This document shows positions 47,113-57,586 of a DNA stretch of 64,000 nucleotides, piece by piece. This stretch comes from Nymphaea colorata. Taxonomy: Eukaryota > Streptophyta > Magnoliopsida > Nymphaeales > Nymphaeaceae. The notes beneath the pieces were generated by a model. That model did not search any database. It was not told the origin of the DNA and saw only the letters and a list, made by a program, of their open reading frames with translations. The stretch covers positions 303,544-367,543 of the forward strand of contig NC_045151.1 in assembly GCF_008831285.2 (NCBI RefSeq). The letters are read 5' to 3'. Each line of letters begins with the position of its first letter. The stretch's first letter is position 1. A program made the translations under genes and the position numbers.

Positions 47113-47879
47113 AGCAGAAAAAAAAAAAGTACAACACAAGTTCTTCTTCCACCATAAGACAATGCATATGCTAATCCATTTGATGCATGAGAAAGAAACT
47201 AAAACACTAATCCTTAAGAAATCCAAACAAAAGAAAAGGTGGAGCGAATAATATCTAAGAAACAATACAAAACAGGCAATATCAAAAAAGGATACAATGG
47301 AAATGTTTGCATTAATAGGTTTAACGCCGCCTATGAACATCTCTGAGAATGGTGAAGACGCTCGGGAACAAAAAGGTTGCACGTGAAATATGACTTGCAA
47401 ATTGTGTGAGCAAACACTCCTTACAGTAACAAGTGCGCTTCACGCTTCCAGCCTTATGCCTTGGAGCGTCTTTTCATTAAAATGCCTTGAGCCATACAGG
47501 TGAGGCACACTTTCCCACAAGCATGCGCCTCACAGGTGCGAAGCGCATAAGTTTGTCCTCAAACACCCTTCCAGCCTGAGGCATTTGCTTTAGGCATGAC
47601 ATCATTTATGTAAAACAAGGTTAGAAGGAGAATATTTTTTGTTGGATTCTTGGGATTAATTTGTCGATCAGGCAGTTAGAGTATGTTCTTAAATTTATGA
47701 GGGTTTTCCGATCAAACGTTTCGAAGAAGAACAAGTTTTTAAGTATCAAATATTCAAGAAGAACAGACGATTTTCAAGTGATTTCAGAAACAAAATCTTG
47801 ACTTTTTTGCCGGCTTGAATTAGGGGATTGTTGTAGTGATGTTTAAAATTAAAGGTGTCTATTTGAAGGTGGTTGATGT

Positions 47880-49140
47880 TTTCAGTATCCAGACTCCTTC
47901 AAGCACTTTCAAGCTCTTATATGGTACTGCTTATTCTTGTGAGCTTCTTCATAGTTTTTAGGTTCTTGGATAGAGTAGCTATTTAGGATATAATCCTTGT
48001 AGGATTCATACATGTTGTCAAAGCTAAAGTAGTTGTCAATGAAAGTGAAAGTTGTGGGTGGATAGGTAAGTGTAGTAGTCACTAAGCTTTGATGGAGGTT
48101 TTTTTCGTCTTGAATATCTCTTAGGATATTTGCCGGTGGTAGAATTGGATTGGGGTTGACTTGGTTGTTGGTTTGCCTCAGGTTGGTTTGATTAAATAAT
48201 AGGTTCAGGTTGAGGAGTAAACTTGGCTCAGAAAGGTTTTGGTTTTGATCCTCATCAGAGACATTTTCATTGATGGGAGGTTCAGGAGTAGAATGATGAG
48301 ATCCATGAACTTCATTAAAAATTCCAAGTAGTTGACTATTATCGGTGTCTCAGAATTTGCCTTTTTGTCCAAAAAATTTATAATATGGCTCCTGTTCAAA
48401 AAATTTGACGTCTTAGGTCACACGATATTTTTCCAAATGAGGTTCATAACATTTATATCATTTTTTTCTACGAGAATAACTGAGGAACATGCACTTAAGC
48501 ATCATTTTTTTTCTACTAGAATAACTGAGGAACAAGCACTTAAGAGCTCTTTTATCTAGTTTATTTCGAAAACCAGCTTGTATGTGAATAAAACACATGC
48601 ATCCAAACACCTATTTTTCTGTTTAACAAACTTTCAAGAGGGAATTTGTAGTCAATACTAGAACTTAGAATTCTATTGGCAAGGTAGTACACAGTCCCAA
48701 TAGCGTCAGTCCAAAACTGTAGGGGAACGTTCATGTGTATCATAAAAGAACGGACAATATTAAGTAATTGCTTATTTTTTGTGTTCCGCTACTCTATTTT
48801 GTTGTAGAGTTCCGGCACAAGAGTTTTGTGGTTGAATTCCTCATTTCTCCTTGAACTATTTTAATGTTTTGTTCATATATTTTCCACCATTGTCAGGCTG
48901 AAGTTTTTTTTTTTTAATTCAATACTGAGTAAAAATCAAGTCTTTGGAACTTCACTTTTGCATTTTAAAAGGAATAACCGTGTAATGTTAGACTTCTCAT
49001 CAGTGAAAGTCGCATAATATTTATAACCCAAATTAGAGTTTACCACGACTGGTCTCCAAACATCAATATGTACAAAATCAAACGCTTCTACAAATCATTC
49101 AACAGAATGACGAAGATGAACAATGCATCACAAGAGAGTA
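47880..49140 (-). pseudogene. Ty1/copia integrase to RT-start remnant
   Basis: On the minus strand, near 49080, FDFVHIDVWRPVVVNSNLGY is the integrase catalytic core. 48743-48561 reads MNVPLQFWTDAIGTVYYLAN, the integrase C-terminal half. Farther on, 48340-47960 gives the low-complexity linker with TGKYPKRYSRRKKPPSKLSD and the start of the RT region (PKNYEEAH). Several frame changes and stops are present. No LTRs were recognised, so it is a fragment; its 5' side (49140) lies next to plastid-derived DNA. Confidence 0.78.
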
Positions 49141-49159
49141 TTCACTCATGTTTACGAGG

Positions 49160-50232
49160 ACTGACCTATAAATATTTCCCTTTTTATCTATTATGGAAGA
49201 GACAAATCCTTATTAATCAGCATTACATCTAGACCCATTTCTCCTCTTTGAATAGAGGATATAGCAATTTCATTCGGATTCATACAGTAGACAATATACC
49301 TTGATATTATTTATTGGTCATTCTTTGATTGAAAGAATCACCCCATCGGAGTTGAAAAAAGAAAATATTTTTTCAAAAATAAGTCTGGTTCCGCTTCCTT
49401 CTTGCTCTTGAATTTCTTTTTCCTTCTACGTTTCGTAATATATGAACCCGTGGAATTTGCTCCAACATCTTTTCTTTGGTTTCTTATATCAGATATAAGA
49501 TTTCCTTGGTGTTGTCGTTATTTCTCATCCCGGTTCCCATTCTCTAATTCAAGATATCTCTTTTGATTAGATTCTACTTTTGGTTTTAGATTAAATCTTT
49601 CTTTTTTTTACGGCACAAATTCTGGTAAGAACCAAGGGCGCAGATTTGATATAGTGCGATCTAACATTTGCTCATTAATTCCCCTCCAATCAAAAAAGAA
49701 CTCTTTTTGCTTTGTTCAGATTTTTTGATGAATTCTGATATAAAGAGAAAGAATATCTTTCTTATTGGTCCCAGTCTTAGTAGTTTTATTTTTTTTATTA
49801 ATGAAAGTTCCGATACCTGTACTAGTCCTAGTTTCAATAATGTTTCTAGGGTAAAAATTGGTGATTCTCAATTATAAACATTTTCTATCTAGATTTTGAT
49901 TCCTATCAATTGTATATTTATCTTCTAGGCTATCTTTTATAGTTATAGCATAAAAAGATTTGTATTTATGTGTATTGTAATTAGAAATCTCTCCGTGCCT
50001 GTTTATTTGTAATGGTGATCCATAAATATTGGAGTCTTTCACATGTTCATAATTAAGATATTTATATGATAAAAGATCATATCTGTAGTGTTTTTTTATT
50101 TTTTTTTTTCGCAACTCGGACTCTTCAATAAGTTCAATTTATATTTATAATAGTCCTTTTTCCCGGAATGAATTAATTGGTTTTTTTCTTCATATGAACC
50201 CAATTTTCCTAAAGAAAGATTCATCGAATAGC
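49160..50232 (-). pseudogene. ycf1: Nuclear insertion of plastid ycf1 (TIC214) fragment
   Basis: Plastid ycf1 encodes a large subunit of the inner-envelope protein translocon (TIC). On the minus strand, 50220-49872 reads [60 protein letters not shown] and [10 protein letters not shown]. After a frame change come [20 protein letters not shown], then EANSTGSYITK-like and KSKKEAEPDLFLKKYFLFQL and RWGDSFNQRMTN, and finally [16 protein letters not shown] near 49210. This order follows the C-terminal third of ycf1. Multiple stops and frameshifts show nuclear decay, so it is a NUPT of about 1.07 kb and not a working gene. Confidence 0.92.
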
Positions 50233-50329
50233 GCCTGACCTTATAGTGGTGTTGGATAGCCGGGAGGATCTTGCTCAAGCTTGCTAACAGTGATCTCATG
50301 GCCTGTCAACTACAGGCTTGCGAGCATAT

Positions 50330-50650
50330 GGTAGAATATGAAAGCATTTCTTTCACATGTTTTTCTTAGAAATTGTATGTCATATGATATATGGTTCATG
50401 GCTTCTTCTTCATACGTGTTTCTTTTTTTTCTGATTCTACTTGTATACTTTCTTGCTATTAGATTTGAGTTTAACTTTTGCTTTTCACTTTCGGCCTTTT
50501 AGCTGTTGTATGCCAAGTGGCTCATGGCTTTCATTTGCTATGTTTTTTTGTCCTTGTGAATGGTTATGCACCTCTCTGTCTTAGTTATTACATTTTTCTA
50601 TGTATAACTTATAGTAAACAGCTACGTTCTTATTAAATTGAGATTGTCTT
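50330..50650 (-). repeat. Fragment of the dispersed family, inverted
   Basis: The reverse complement resembles 43185-43470 and 25740-26040: TATGTCATATGATATATGGT followed by TCATGG, then GATTTGAGTTTAAC, TTTTGCTTTT, GCATACAAC-like and GTGAATGGTTATGCAC. Confirms a multi-copy family in this region. Confidence 0.6.
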
Positions 50651-50789
50651 GTATTTGTTGCTAAAGAATTATTTTGGCCGTGTGCATGTTAGTGCATTGG
50701 GAGGATTTTAGGAGATCCCGATTTGCAGCTAAAAACCTGACGCTTTTTTATAGCCGTTTGGACCTGAATCAGAGATGAGGATCCTGGAA

Positions 50790-50824
50790 ACCGCATCCCA
50801 CCGGAGTGGTGGGGTTTCCAAGCA
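50790..50824. other. Short inverted repeat (hairpin)
   Basis: GGAAACCGCATCCCACC is mirrored by GGTGGGGTTTCC with a short loop. Confidence 0.6.
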
Positions 50825-50879
50825 TAAAAAATTTGCTCATTAGGGCTTTGTCCTCTTCCTCAACATGGCCAGATGCAAG

Positions 50880-51550
50880 TCACGGTGAGGTCCAGGCGGG
50901 TCGCCCCAAAGTACCCTGCATATGCGCGGGTCCGATCCTGAGCTTGATGGGCTAACCGGGATCGACCCGACGTGGGTCCGATCTGACCTGATAACACTTA
51001 ATTTTTTTTCATTATTAATAATATATATTTTATTATTAAAAATATATTTTATATTTAAATAAATTATTTTATTTTAAAACTTATTTTTTATTACAACCGG
51101 GCCGGGCTCCCGGACCTGACTTTCAGCCATCGGATCGATCTGGACTGAGTCGTCGGCGGGTAAGAGGCAAGTAAGGGTGACATCTGGACTCAGTCGTCGG
51201 TGGGTACCCAGTACGCTGTTTGGTACGGGCCCGGGTCTGGGCTTGAAAGTCGTGGCGGGAAAGAGGCAAGTAAGGATGAGATCGGACTCAGTCGTCGGCG
51301 GGTAAGAGGCAAGTAAGGGTGAGATCTGGACTCAGTCGGTGGCGGGTACCCAATACGCTGCTTGGTACGGACCCGGGTCTGAGCTTGAAAGATTTTTTTA
51401 TTATTAACAATATATATTTTAAAATATATATTTTATATTCATAAAAAATATTTTATATTTTAAAAAATTATTATAACCGGGTCAGGCCAAGCACGGGCCC
51501 AACTTTTGGACATCGGGTGGCGCCGGGCCGGCCCAATGCCCACCCTTAGA
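50880..51550. repeat. GC-rich element with tandem block (~144-bp period)
   Basis: GC-rich ends (GGCGGGTCGCCCC, GGGTCCGATC; CCGGGCCGGCCC, GCCCACCCTTAGA) flank AT-rich cores. Between 51138 and 51391 a block containing GTCGTCGGCGGGTAAGAGGC and GGGTACCCAGTACGCTG with GGTACGGGCCCGGGTCTG occurs twice at a spacing of about 144 bp. No coding content. Composition resembles plant non-autonomous hAT-like elements, but ends are not defined. Confidence 0.55.
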
Positions 51551-51681
51551 GGCAAGTGTAGGCATGTTGGGGGGCAATTGCCCACATAGGCATACAAATG
51601 AAACTAAAGACATTAAAAGCAAACTGAAGGGCCAATCGGCCGTTCAACGGAGACAAGAGAGGGCCTACATAGGCCTTGGCC

Positions 51682-52028
51682 CTAAGGCTGGGCACCGAGC
51701 AGGGCCGTCGGCCGGCCCGACTCGGATCTGGGCCCGAAAAAATGGGTACCGGGTTGACCCGATTCTTTATCAGGCCGGCCCAATTGGGCCTGGTAAGCCC
51801 GGGTGGGCCCGATAATGTTTTTTTATATTTATTTTATTTATTTATATATATATAATATTTTAGTATGGTTAATTATATTTATATATTATTTTATATTTAA
51901 AAATATTTTTTAAATTTAATCAGGACGGGCTCAAGTTTGGGTTTGAATGGTCGGGCCAGGCTTGGGCCCGAGTGCCCAGCTCCTTATCGGGCCGGGTTGG
52001 GCCGAGCCGGCCTGATGCCCAGGCTTAG
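51682..52028. mobile_element. GC-rich MITE-like element with short inverted ends
   Basis: Starts CTAAGGCTGGGCACCG and ends, read on the other strand, CTAAGCCTGGGCATCAG. The interior has GGGCCCGAAAA/GGCCCGATAATG and an AT-rich centre. No clear target duplication; a second GC-rich stretch to about 52170 may be a neighbouring copy. Confidence 0.5.
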
Positions 52029-52170
52029 CTAGGTCGGTTACCCAGCCCGGCAATATTATCGGGCCAGGCCTAGGCCTGGGCTTCAGGCTCAATGGGCTGA
52101 CTCGGGCCGGGTCTTAGAGGGCTGGCCGGCCCGACCCGACCGGATGCCCGCAGGATCACCAGGAGTAGCA

Positions 52171-52728
52171 GGTCGTGTTCGTTTGCCCTTTTGACTAAAA
52201 CTGTCAAAGTTAAATAGAAAGCGTGAGAGTGAAATTCTCCCATCCCTTCGCTCCCAGGTTCAGAGTGGTGTGGTGCCTAAGTCAATTTTTATAATGTTTC
52301 CTCCCTTTTAATACAGTGACATAGCACCCATGCCAATCATATTGGCGACCCAAAAATTTCATTGTTGACTAACTATGCTATCTCTCATATCACTGCTGTT
52401 TCAATATGAACCTAGTGTTAATTATAAGTCTTGCATAAATGTAAGGACCCTGCTGAAACTTAATTAATTCACCAACTTTATAAAGAGAGAGGAAATGACA
52501 AAAAGTCAGTGTGAAAGGCCTACATAAAAACTTTAAAAGCGTGTAAGCATCAATCGTCATATCTTTTGCCAAAGATACACCTCTCCTATGAGCCAATGGG
52601 AATGAGAAACTTGCAGCAATCCTTCATCAAAGTCAAGATCTTTGACATTCGTAAGTGATGGCATCCTTTGATTTGACATTCATAAACTTTTCTTTTCACA
52701 ATGAGCAAAAGTCTATTTTATTTCGTGT
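52171..52728. other. Intergenic, no gene recognised
   Basis: No motif on either strand. Confidence 0.4.
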
Positions 52729-52916
52729 TAAGCTCAGGGTAATAGTGTAGTTAGTCGAACTGACCGGCTGATGAAAGTTTGATCGTCGGTTTGATTTTTG
52801 TGGGCATTGGATTGTCAAAAGGTAAGCTGAGGGTAATAGTGTAGTTAGTCGAACTGACCGGCTGATGAAAGTTTGATCGTCAGTTTGATTTTTATGGGCA
52901 TTGGATTGTCAAAAGG
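52729..52916. repeat. 94-bp perfect-like tandem duplication
   Basis: Two units (52729-52822 and 52823-52916), starting TAAGCTCAGGGTAATAGTGT and TAAGCTGAGGGTAATAGTGT, differ at about three positions. A recent local duplication. Confidence 0.93.
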
Positions 52917-54537
52917 TTGAAGTGCGACACATTGGCATGAAATGTGTCATGTTCTCCACCTAAGTCCCAAAGGAGTGATGTTCTAACCCTCTCGGTAAAT
53001 GTGCTCAACTCAAAAGACTCTAAGGGCAGGTAAATATGAATTGAGAACTCACACCCAATGGCCATTGGGTAATGTCTTTCTTGCTTAGCGTTCAATACAT
53101 ATATACTTGCATTAGAGGGCCTCTTTGCTTTGGTAATTCATTTTCTGCAATTCTATTTTTTTTTAAGATAATGAAGACTTTTTTGGGAGGATCCATAAAA
53201 GCTGTCATACGTTTTCTTTTTTTAACACTTGTTATAACAAAAAACCTTTCTCTTGGGATGAGATGTAGACATGCCTATAGCTAATCCTATAATCAGTACA
53301 AAGCTCTTTAATTGAAAACCACTTTAATTTTTTCCCAAGTAAGCATGGCAAGGCTCTAACTTTTTCCCAAATGTGGCTTACTTAACTGCTTCTTGATAAG
53401 GATCTAAAACATGAAAAAAAAAATAACCAAATAGAAGGTGTTAATAAGTTGTTCATGCAAACGATAGTAAAATAACAAGAATATATATATATATATATAT
53501 ATATCAAGGTCCAGAAAATGGAAAGATTGACATGCACACCACAGTTTAGATAAAAGCAAATGGTAATTGAACACAAAAGCATTGGTGCATGTTTGTAATT
53601 TATTCAAAATTGTTGATCCGTGGAGCTAGTGAAAAGCAAGGTCATCCAGCTGCGAAAATGGCAGTAACAGTAACACAACCAAAAGAAAAGAAAACTCCGC
53701 TTCTTGCTTGGCTCTTCCTATTTTAAAGAAATCAAGAGACTAAAACCGAAAGAAGATATATACTTGTTATGCTTCTTCTTATTCTTCTTCTTCTTCTTTA
53801 ATGGTTGTTTTGCAATGTTTCACACACACACAAACCAGAAAAAGGAAAATTTATACTTGTCCATTTGAAAGTTTAGCACTGCTTAGTGAAAAGCCGAAGC
53901 TCTCATCTAACTCTTCGTCTCCATAAGATGTATGGCTTGCATTCGGTGCCTTGAAGTGTCACTCTCTCATGCTTCAACTTGCACGTAGTGGCTTCCTTTT
54001 TACAACACTTCCTTTTTACAGCATAAAAAGTTGATGCCTAACAATCCAAACGGGAACTAGCTTCCTACCAGCATTTATCTTAACCATTTTGTCACTCCAT
54101 TGAGCATAGTATGTTGTTAATATATGAAGGCATGTTCCCACCTTTTATCATGAAACTGTTTTCATATTTTTACAAGAAAAAATTTCTTGTGTTTCTCTTC
54201 TACCCTTGTAAGGAAGGTATATCTCATTTAATTGGTGGGGGTATTTTGGTCATTTAAAATTCATAGCACATCGTCCCTTATTAAGAGCCATAACATATTA
54301 CTTACTTTACTATCGCACCTGTGGTGCTAGGTGGTAGCATTTCTTGGATACTTCTAGTGAACCAGAGAGCACATTGTATCTTATGCTTATAAAAGGGGCA
54401 TGATAGCGAATTTACCTTTGCTGACACGAAGCCAAATGGTCCTACCAGTGGACCCCTTTTCGGCCTTACATCAGAGAGGTGTTTCTCACGTCTCTCCCTC
54501 ATAGGTTGCATTTGATTTTCTACAAATCTTAGATCGG
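52917..54537. other. Intergenic, no gene recognised
   Basis: A TA microsatellite lies at 53480-53504 and a TTC-rich tract at 53777-53800. Short frames only. Confidence 0.4.
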
Positions 54538-54738
54538 ATCAGGGGTGAACCAGAAACTTTTCATTAAGGGGGTTGAATTAAAGTTTATAAATTTTGACTG
54601 GGGTTGAAATATCATTTTTCAAAATTTTTATATAAAATAAGTGAAATTTTCTAAAATTTACATTTAAATTTAAAAAAAATTGATGCGGGTCAGGGCCCAT
54701 ACAGGCCCTCCCTTGGCTCTGCCCCTGTCGTGATAGCT
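54538..54738 (+). repeat. Short dispersed repeat, third copy
   Basis: Starts ATCAGGGGTGAACCAGAAAC, passes through TTGAATTAAAGTTTATAAAT and AAAATTTTTATATAAAATAA, and ends CCCTCCCTTGGCTCTGCCCC. Related to 46911-47112 and 1415-1556. Confidence 0.6.
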
Positions 54739-55860
54739 AAAATCTAAAATTGTATCATACTTGGATTTCAACATCTACACCTCCAAAGTCTATTCGAATC
54801 CACACTTTAATGTGAAAAACATGGATTTGAAATCAGATTTTGAGGGGGGAGAGGTAGGTCGGACATGAAAACCATGGATCTCAGATCCATGGTGATTTGA
54901 GATCACCCTCGATCTTATCAAAGACAACATTGTGGACTTCTCCTAAAACCAGCTTCTAAGCGTTGAGAGTGGATTTGAGAAAGGTTGGACGGTCGTTTGC
55001 AAATATTCAAAAGTTGGGTAGCCATATGTAATCTTTCGGCTGAAATCCGACCACATTTGCTTTATTGGATAAGAATTGACCACTGCGTGCTGGGAGATGT
55101 GACGTGGAGGCAAGATATTATATACATTTCAAGGTAACTTTAAATATTACTCTTTGGTACCCAACTTTTACAAATAACTCCACCCAGACATCAACTGTTC
55201 TAATTTCCTAAAAGGTCGCTTAAAACTTCTACGATATTAAAACAAGCTCCCAAGAGGATGTGATGATCTGTTGCTCAAAGGATGTTTCCTTTCAATGAAA
55301 AAGTAAAAACCTAGTGCAGCCTCCTTTCGATTAATTTAAGTTACATATTTTTTGTAATATAAAAATATTTTGATTTTACGATGGAAATATATGTCTGGCT
55401 CTACCTAAACATAAAATTATATATATATAGTAATATTTTTGAAACCAGTTAATTTCTTATTCCACTATGGCCTATGTTATTAACATTTTGTTGTTTCATG
55501 AGCTTCTGCATGATAAAAACTTGTATTTACTAAAATTGCTTTCAAATGGGATTTTCCCTGGCCAAGATTTATTCTTCATAGAATGTGGCTATCAACAATA
55601 AATTGTGTAGTCTTTTTAAAATTAAAAGATAACGATCCTGCAAGTTTACCAAGTACTAAATAATTTTTAAAAAAATCTGCTAGTCTGTTCGAACTTAATA
55701 AACGAACGTCCAATTTTTATCATAACAAAGTAAAAAGCAAATTGTTTCGTTCCATCTCTTGCCCCTCATGTTCTAATTAAATGATCTGCATGGAAAGGCA
55801 AAACGCTTGGACTTGCATTCCTTCGTGGCTTTTCAGAAATGAGAAAATATGATACCTGAC
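54739..55860. other. Intergenic upstream of choline-kinase region
   Basis: No gene recognised. A short palindromic stretch (ATGGATCTCAGATCCATGGT) at about 54882-54901. Confidence 0.4.
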
Positions 55861-55895
55861 ATGGAATTTCAGGAAAAAGTGGGTGAAGAATATCC

Positions 55896-55901
55896 CACGT
55901 G
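55896..55901. promoter_or_regulatory. G-box CACGTG
   Basis: CCCACGTGGC is a canonical plant G-box, bound by bZIP/bHLH factors. It lies about 430 bases upstream of the TATA box, and a CCAAT (about 55988) and a TGACGT (56018-56023) lie between. Function inferred from position only. Confidence 0.45.
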
Positions 55902-56325
55902 GCAGGACAGGAGGCCTCGGTTGACTCTCCCTTCCTGCAAGAACGAAGAAAAAGCGTCTGTCCAATATGTCGGTAAATTCTCAATGGCCAATAGAAAGTT
56001 GCCAAGTGGAAGTTAGCTGACGTAGAAACAACCATTAGCGGTAATCGTTCGCCCAAATAAAAAGAATGAAAAAGATCTCGACCTTCGCTTTACTTCGGAA
56101 TCCCACTCCCCGTTTGGATCTACGATCTTCTTCTTCTTCGTTGTATAAGAAGTCGGGAAAATCCTTCCAGATTCAGAAAAACTACGATTTCTGTCGTTCC
56201 CTCGCGGCGAGATCCCGTTCTCGCGCTTACTTCGTGCGGTTCTGCCCCGTCAGATCGTGAAATCCTGTTAAAGTTTTCTGAGTTACTCGTTTGGGTCTTT
56301 TCTCTTCGTGTTCTTCCTCTTCCTG

Positions 56326-56332
56326 TATAAAA
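56326..56332 (+). promoter_or_regulatory. Likely TATA box of the upstream choline-kinase exon
   Basis: TATAAAA preceded by a CT-rich stretch and followed about 30 bases later by the probable start (near 56360). The resulting leader of about 870 bases would be long; a 5'-UTR intron is possible. Confidence 0.5.
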
Positions 56333-57229
56333 GCAACTAAGGGTTCACGAGAGAGGAATCTTTGGTTTTTTCTGTAGTTTATTGAAGGAAGGTGGAGATT
56401 TTTTCTCCGTTAAAAAATTAAAGGTGGAATTGATGCCGATTTTGGCTGTAGAGTTGGTATAAATAGGAATTTTGGAGTTCGTGAAGTTCGTCGGGAGGGG
56501 TTCCAGCAGTCGTGATCTTTTTCCTTTTTCCCTCTTTGAATTTGGGTTGTGCTTTCTTTGTTTTCAGGCCTTCTCTTTTTCCTCCATTTCTGTGGGGTTT
56601 TATTTCTCGGGAGATCTGTTTACAATTTTAGAAATTACCGGCGCTTCAATTCAATTGGCGTTTACTGGTTTTCTGTTTTCCGTTTTTTAATTTATCTAGA
56701 GATATTACTTAAAAGTGGGAGTTTGTGTCGTTTGGATTTTCTGTTTTCCTGAATTTTGGGTTTTTTCGAGTTCGTTACGTTTGGCTTTTCGTTTTCTTCT
56801 GATTTTGTGGGGGTTGTTGGGTTTCACCTCGAATTGGTGGGAACGCATTTTGTTCTAAATTTTACGCCCTTTTTAACTACGAGCATTTCTCGTCTCTCGG
56901 CAACAATTGTTATCCAAGAATTCTCAGTACTTGATTTTTTTTTTTTTTGTGCCTTTGTTCTTGTCTTTCTCGAGTGGACACTGTACATTTCTTGTGATAT
57001 TAGCATTCTTGCCAACTGGGAATTCTTATCTATCTTATCTTTCTCTTGTCCAAGTAACCAACCAAAAGCTGCTCTGTCTCTAAAAGATCAAATCGCCTTC
57101 CTACTACCGCAAAATTTGATCTTCAAAGTTTATAACAAGCACTCAAAATCTTTTCGGATTTGTAGAAAAATCTTGTCCTGTTTAGAAGTTTGCTGGGGAG
57201 TTTCTCTTGAGTGAATTTTGATCGTGAGT

Positions 57230-57586
57230 ATGGTGGCTATTGAGAAGGAAAGAGAGACAGAAACAGAGTTCTGCCTTCCTAAGGAAGTGCGGAAGATACT
57301 CCACACGTTGGCATGTCAGTGGGAAGATGTGCTTGATGATAAGAAGTTGCAGGTGGTTCAGCTCAAGGGTGCCATGACCAACGAGGTGTTCCAGTGTCTT
57401 TGGGTATCGAAGAAGGAGGTGGTATACAGAAAGGTACTGGTTCGAATTTACGGCGAAGGCGTCGATGTCTTCTTTGATCGTGAGGACGAGATCAGGACCT
57501 TCGAGTGCATGTCAAAGCATGGGCAGGGGCCAAGGCTGCTCGGCCATTTCCCGAACGGCCGGGTTGAGGAGTTCATTCATGCAAGG
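57230..57586 (+). CDS. Choline kinase first exon A (119 codons), no following exons found
   Basis: Choline kinase phosphorylates choline with ATP, the first step of the CDP-choline route to phosphatidylcholine. The exon encodes the N-lobe: [55 protein letters not shown] and [15 protein letters not shown]. An in-frame TGA at 57212 fixes the start downstream; ATGGTGGCT at 57230 matches the start of exon B. The exon ends AGG followed by GTATGC (donor at 57587). None of exons 2 to 5 occurs between here and exon B. It is about 75% identical to exon B over roughly 107 residues and has an intact frame, so it is either an alternative first exon spliced to 61546 or a duplicated exon. The longer read-through frame to 57865 is intron. 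Confidence 0.75.

Larger units (their letters stand above)
43465..47622 (-). repeat. Right arm of large inverted duplication (partner 917-5245)
   Basis: Its reverse complement matches 917-5245 as described there. The minus-strand frames 44101-43799 (MHQKTGFFIFPATLKIKPIA) and 47400-47101 (PFCSRASSPFSEMFIGGVKP) parallel plus-strand frames of the left arm but have no recognised domain. 45340-45760 is a segment without a counterpart in the left arm. Confidence 0.8.

Noticed and set aside
49160-50232. Functional ycf1 gene or a true plastid contig
   Set aside because: Frameshifts and stops interrupt the frame, and the flanks are nuclear retrotransposon and dispersed repeats.
56756-57214. 152-codon frame upstream of exon A
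   Set aside because: Lies in the leader, Phe/Leu/Ser-rich from T-rich DNA, ends at the in-frame TGA just before the choline-kinase start.
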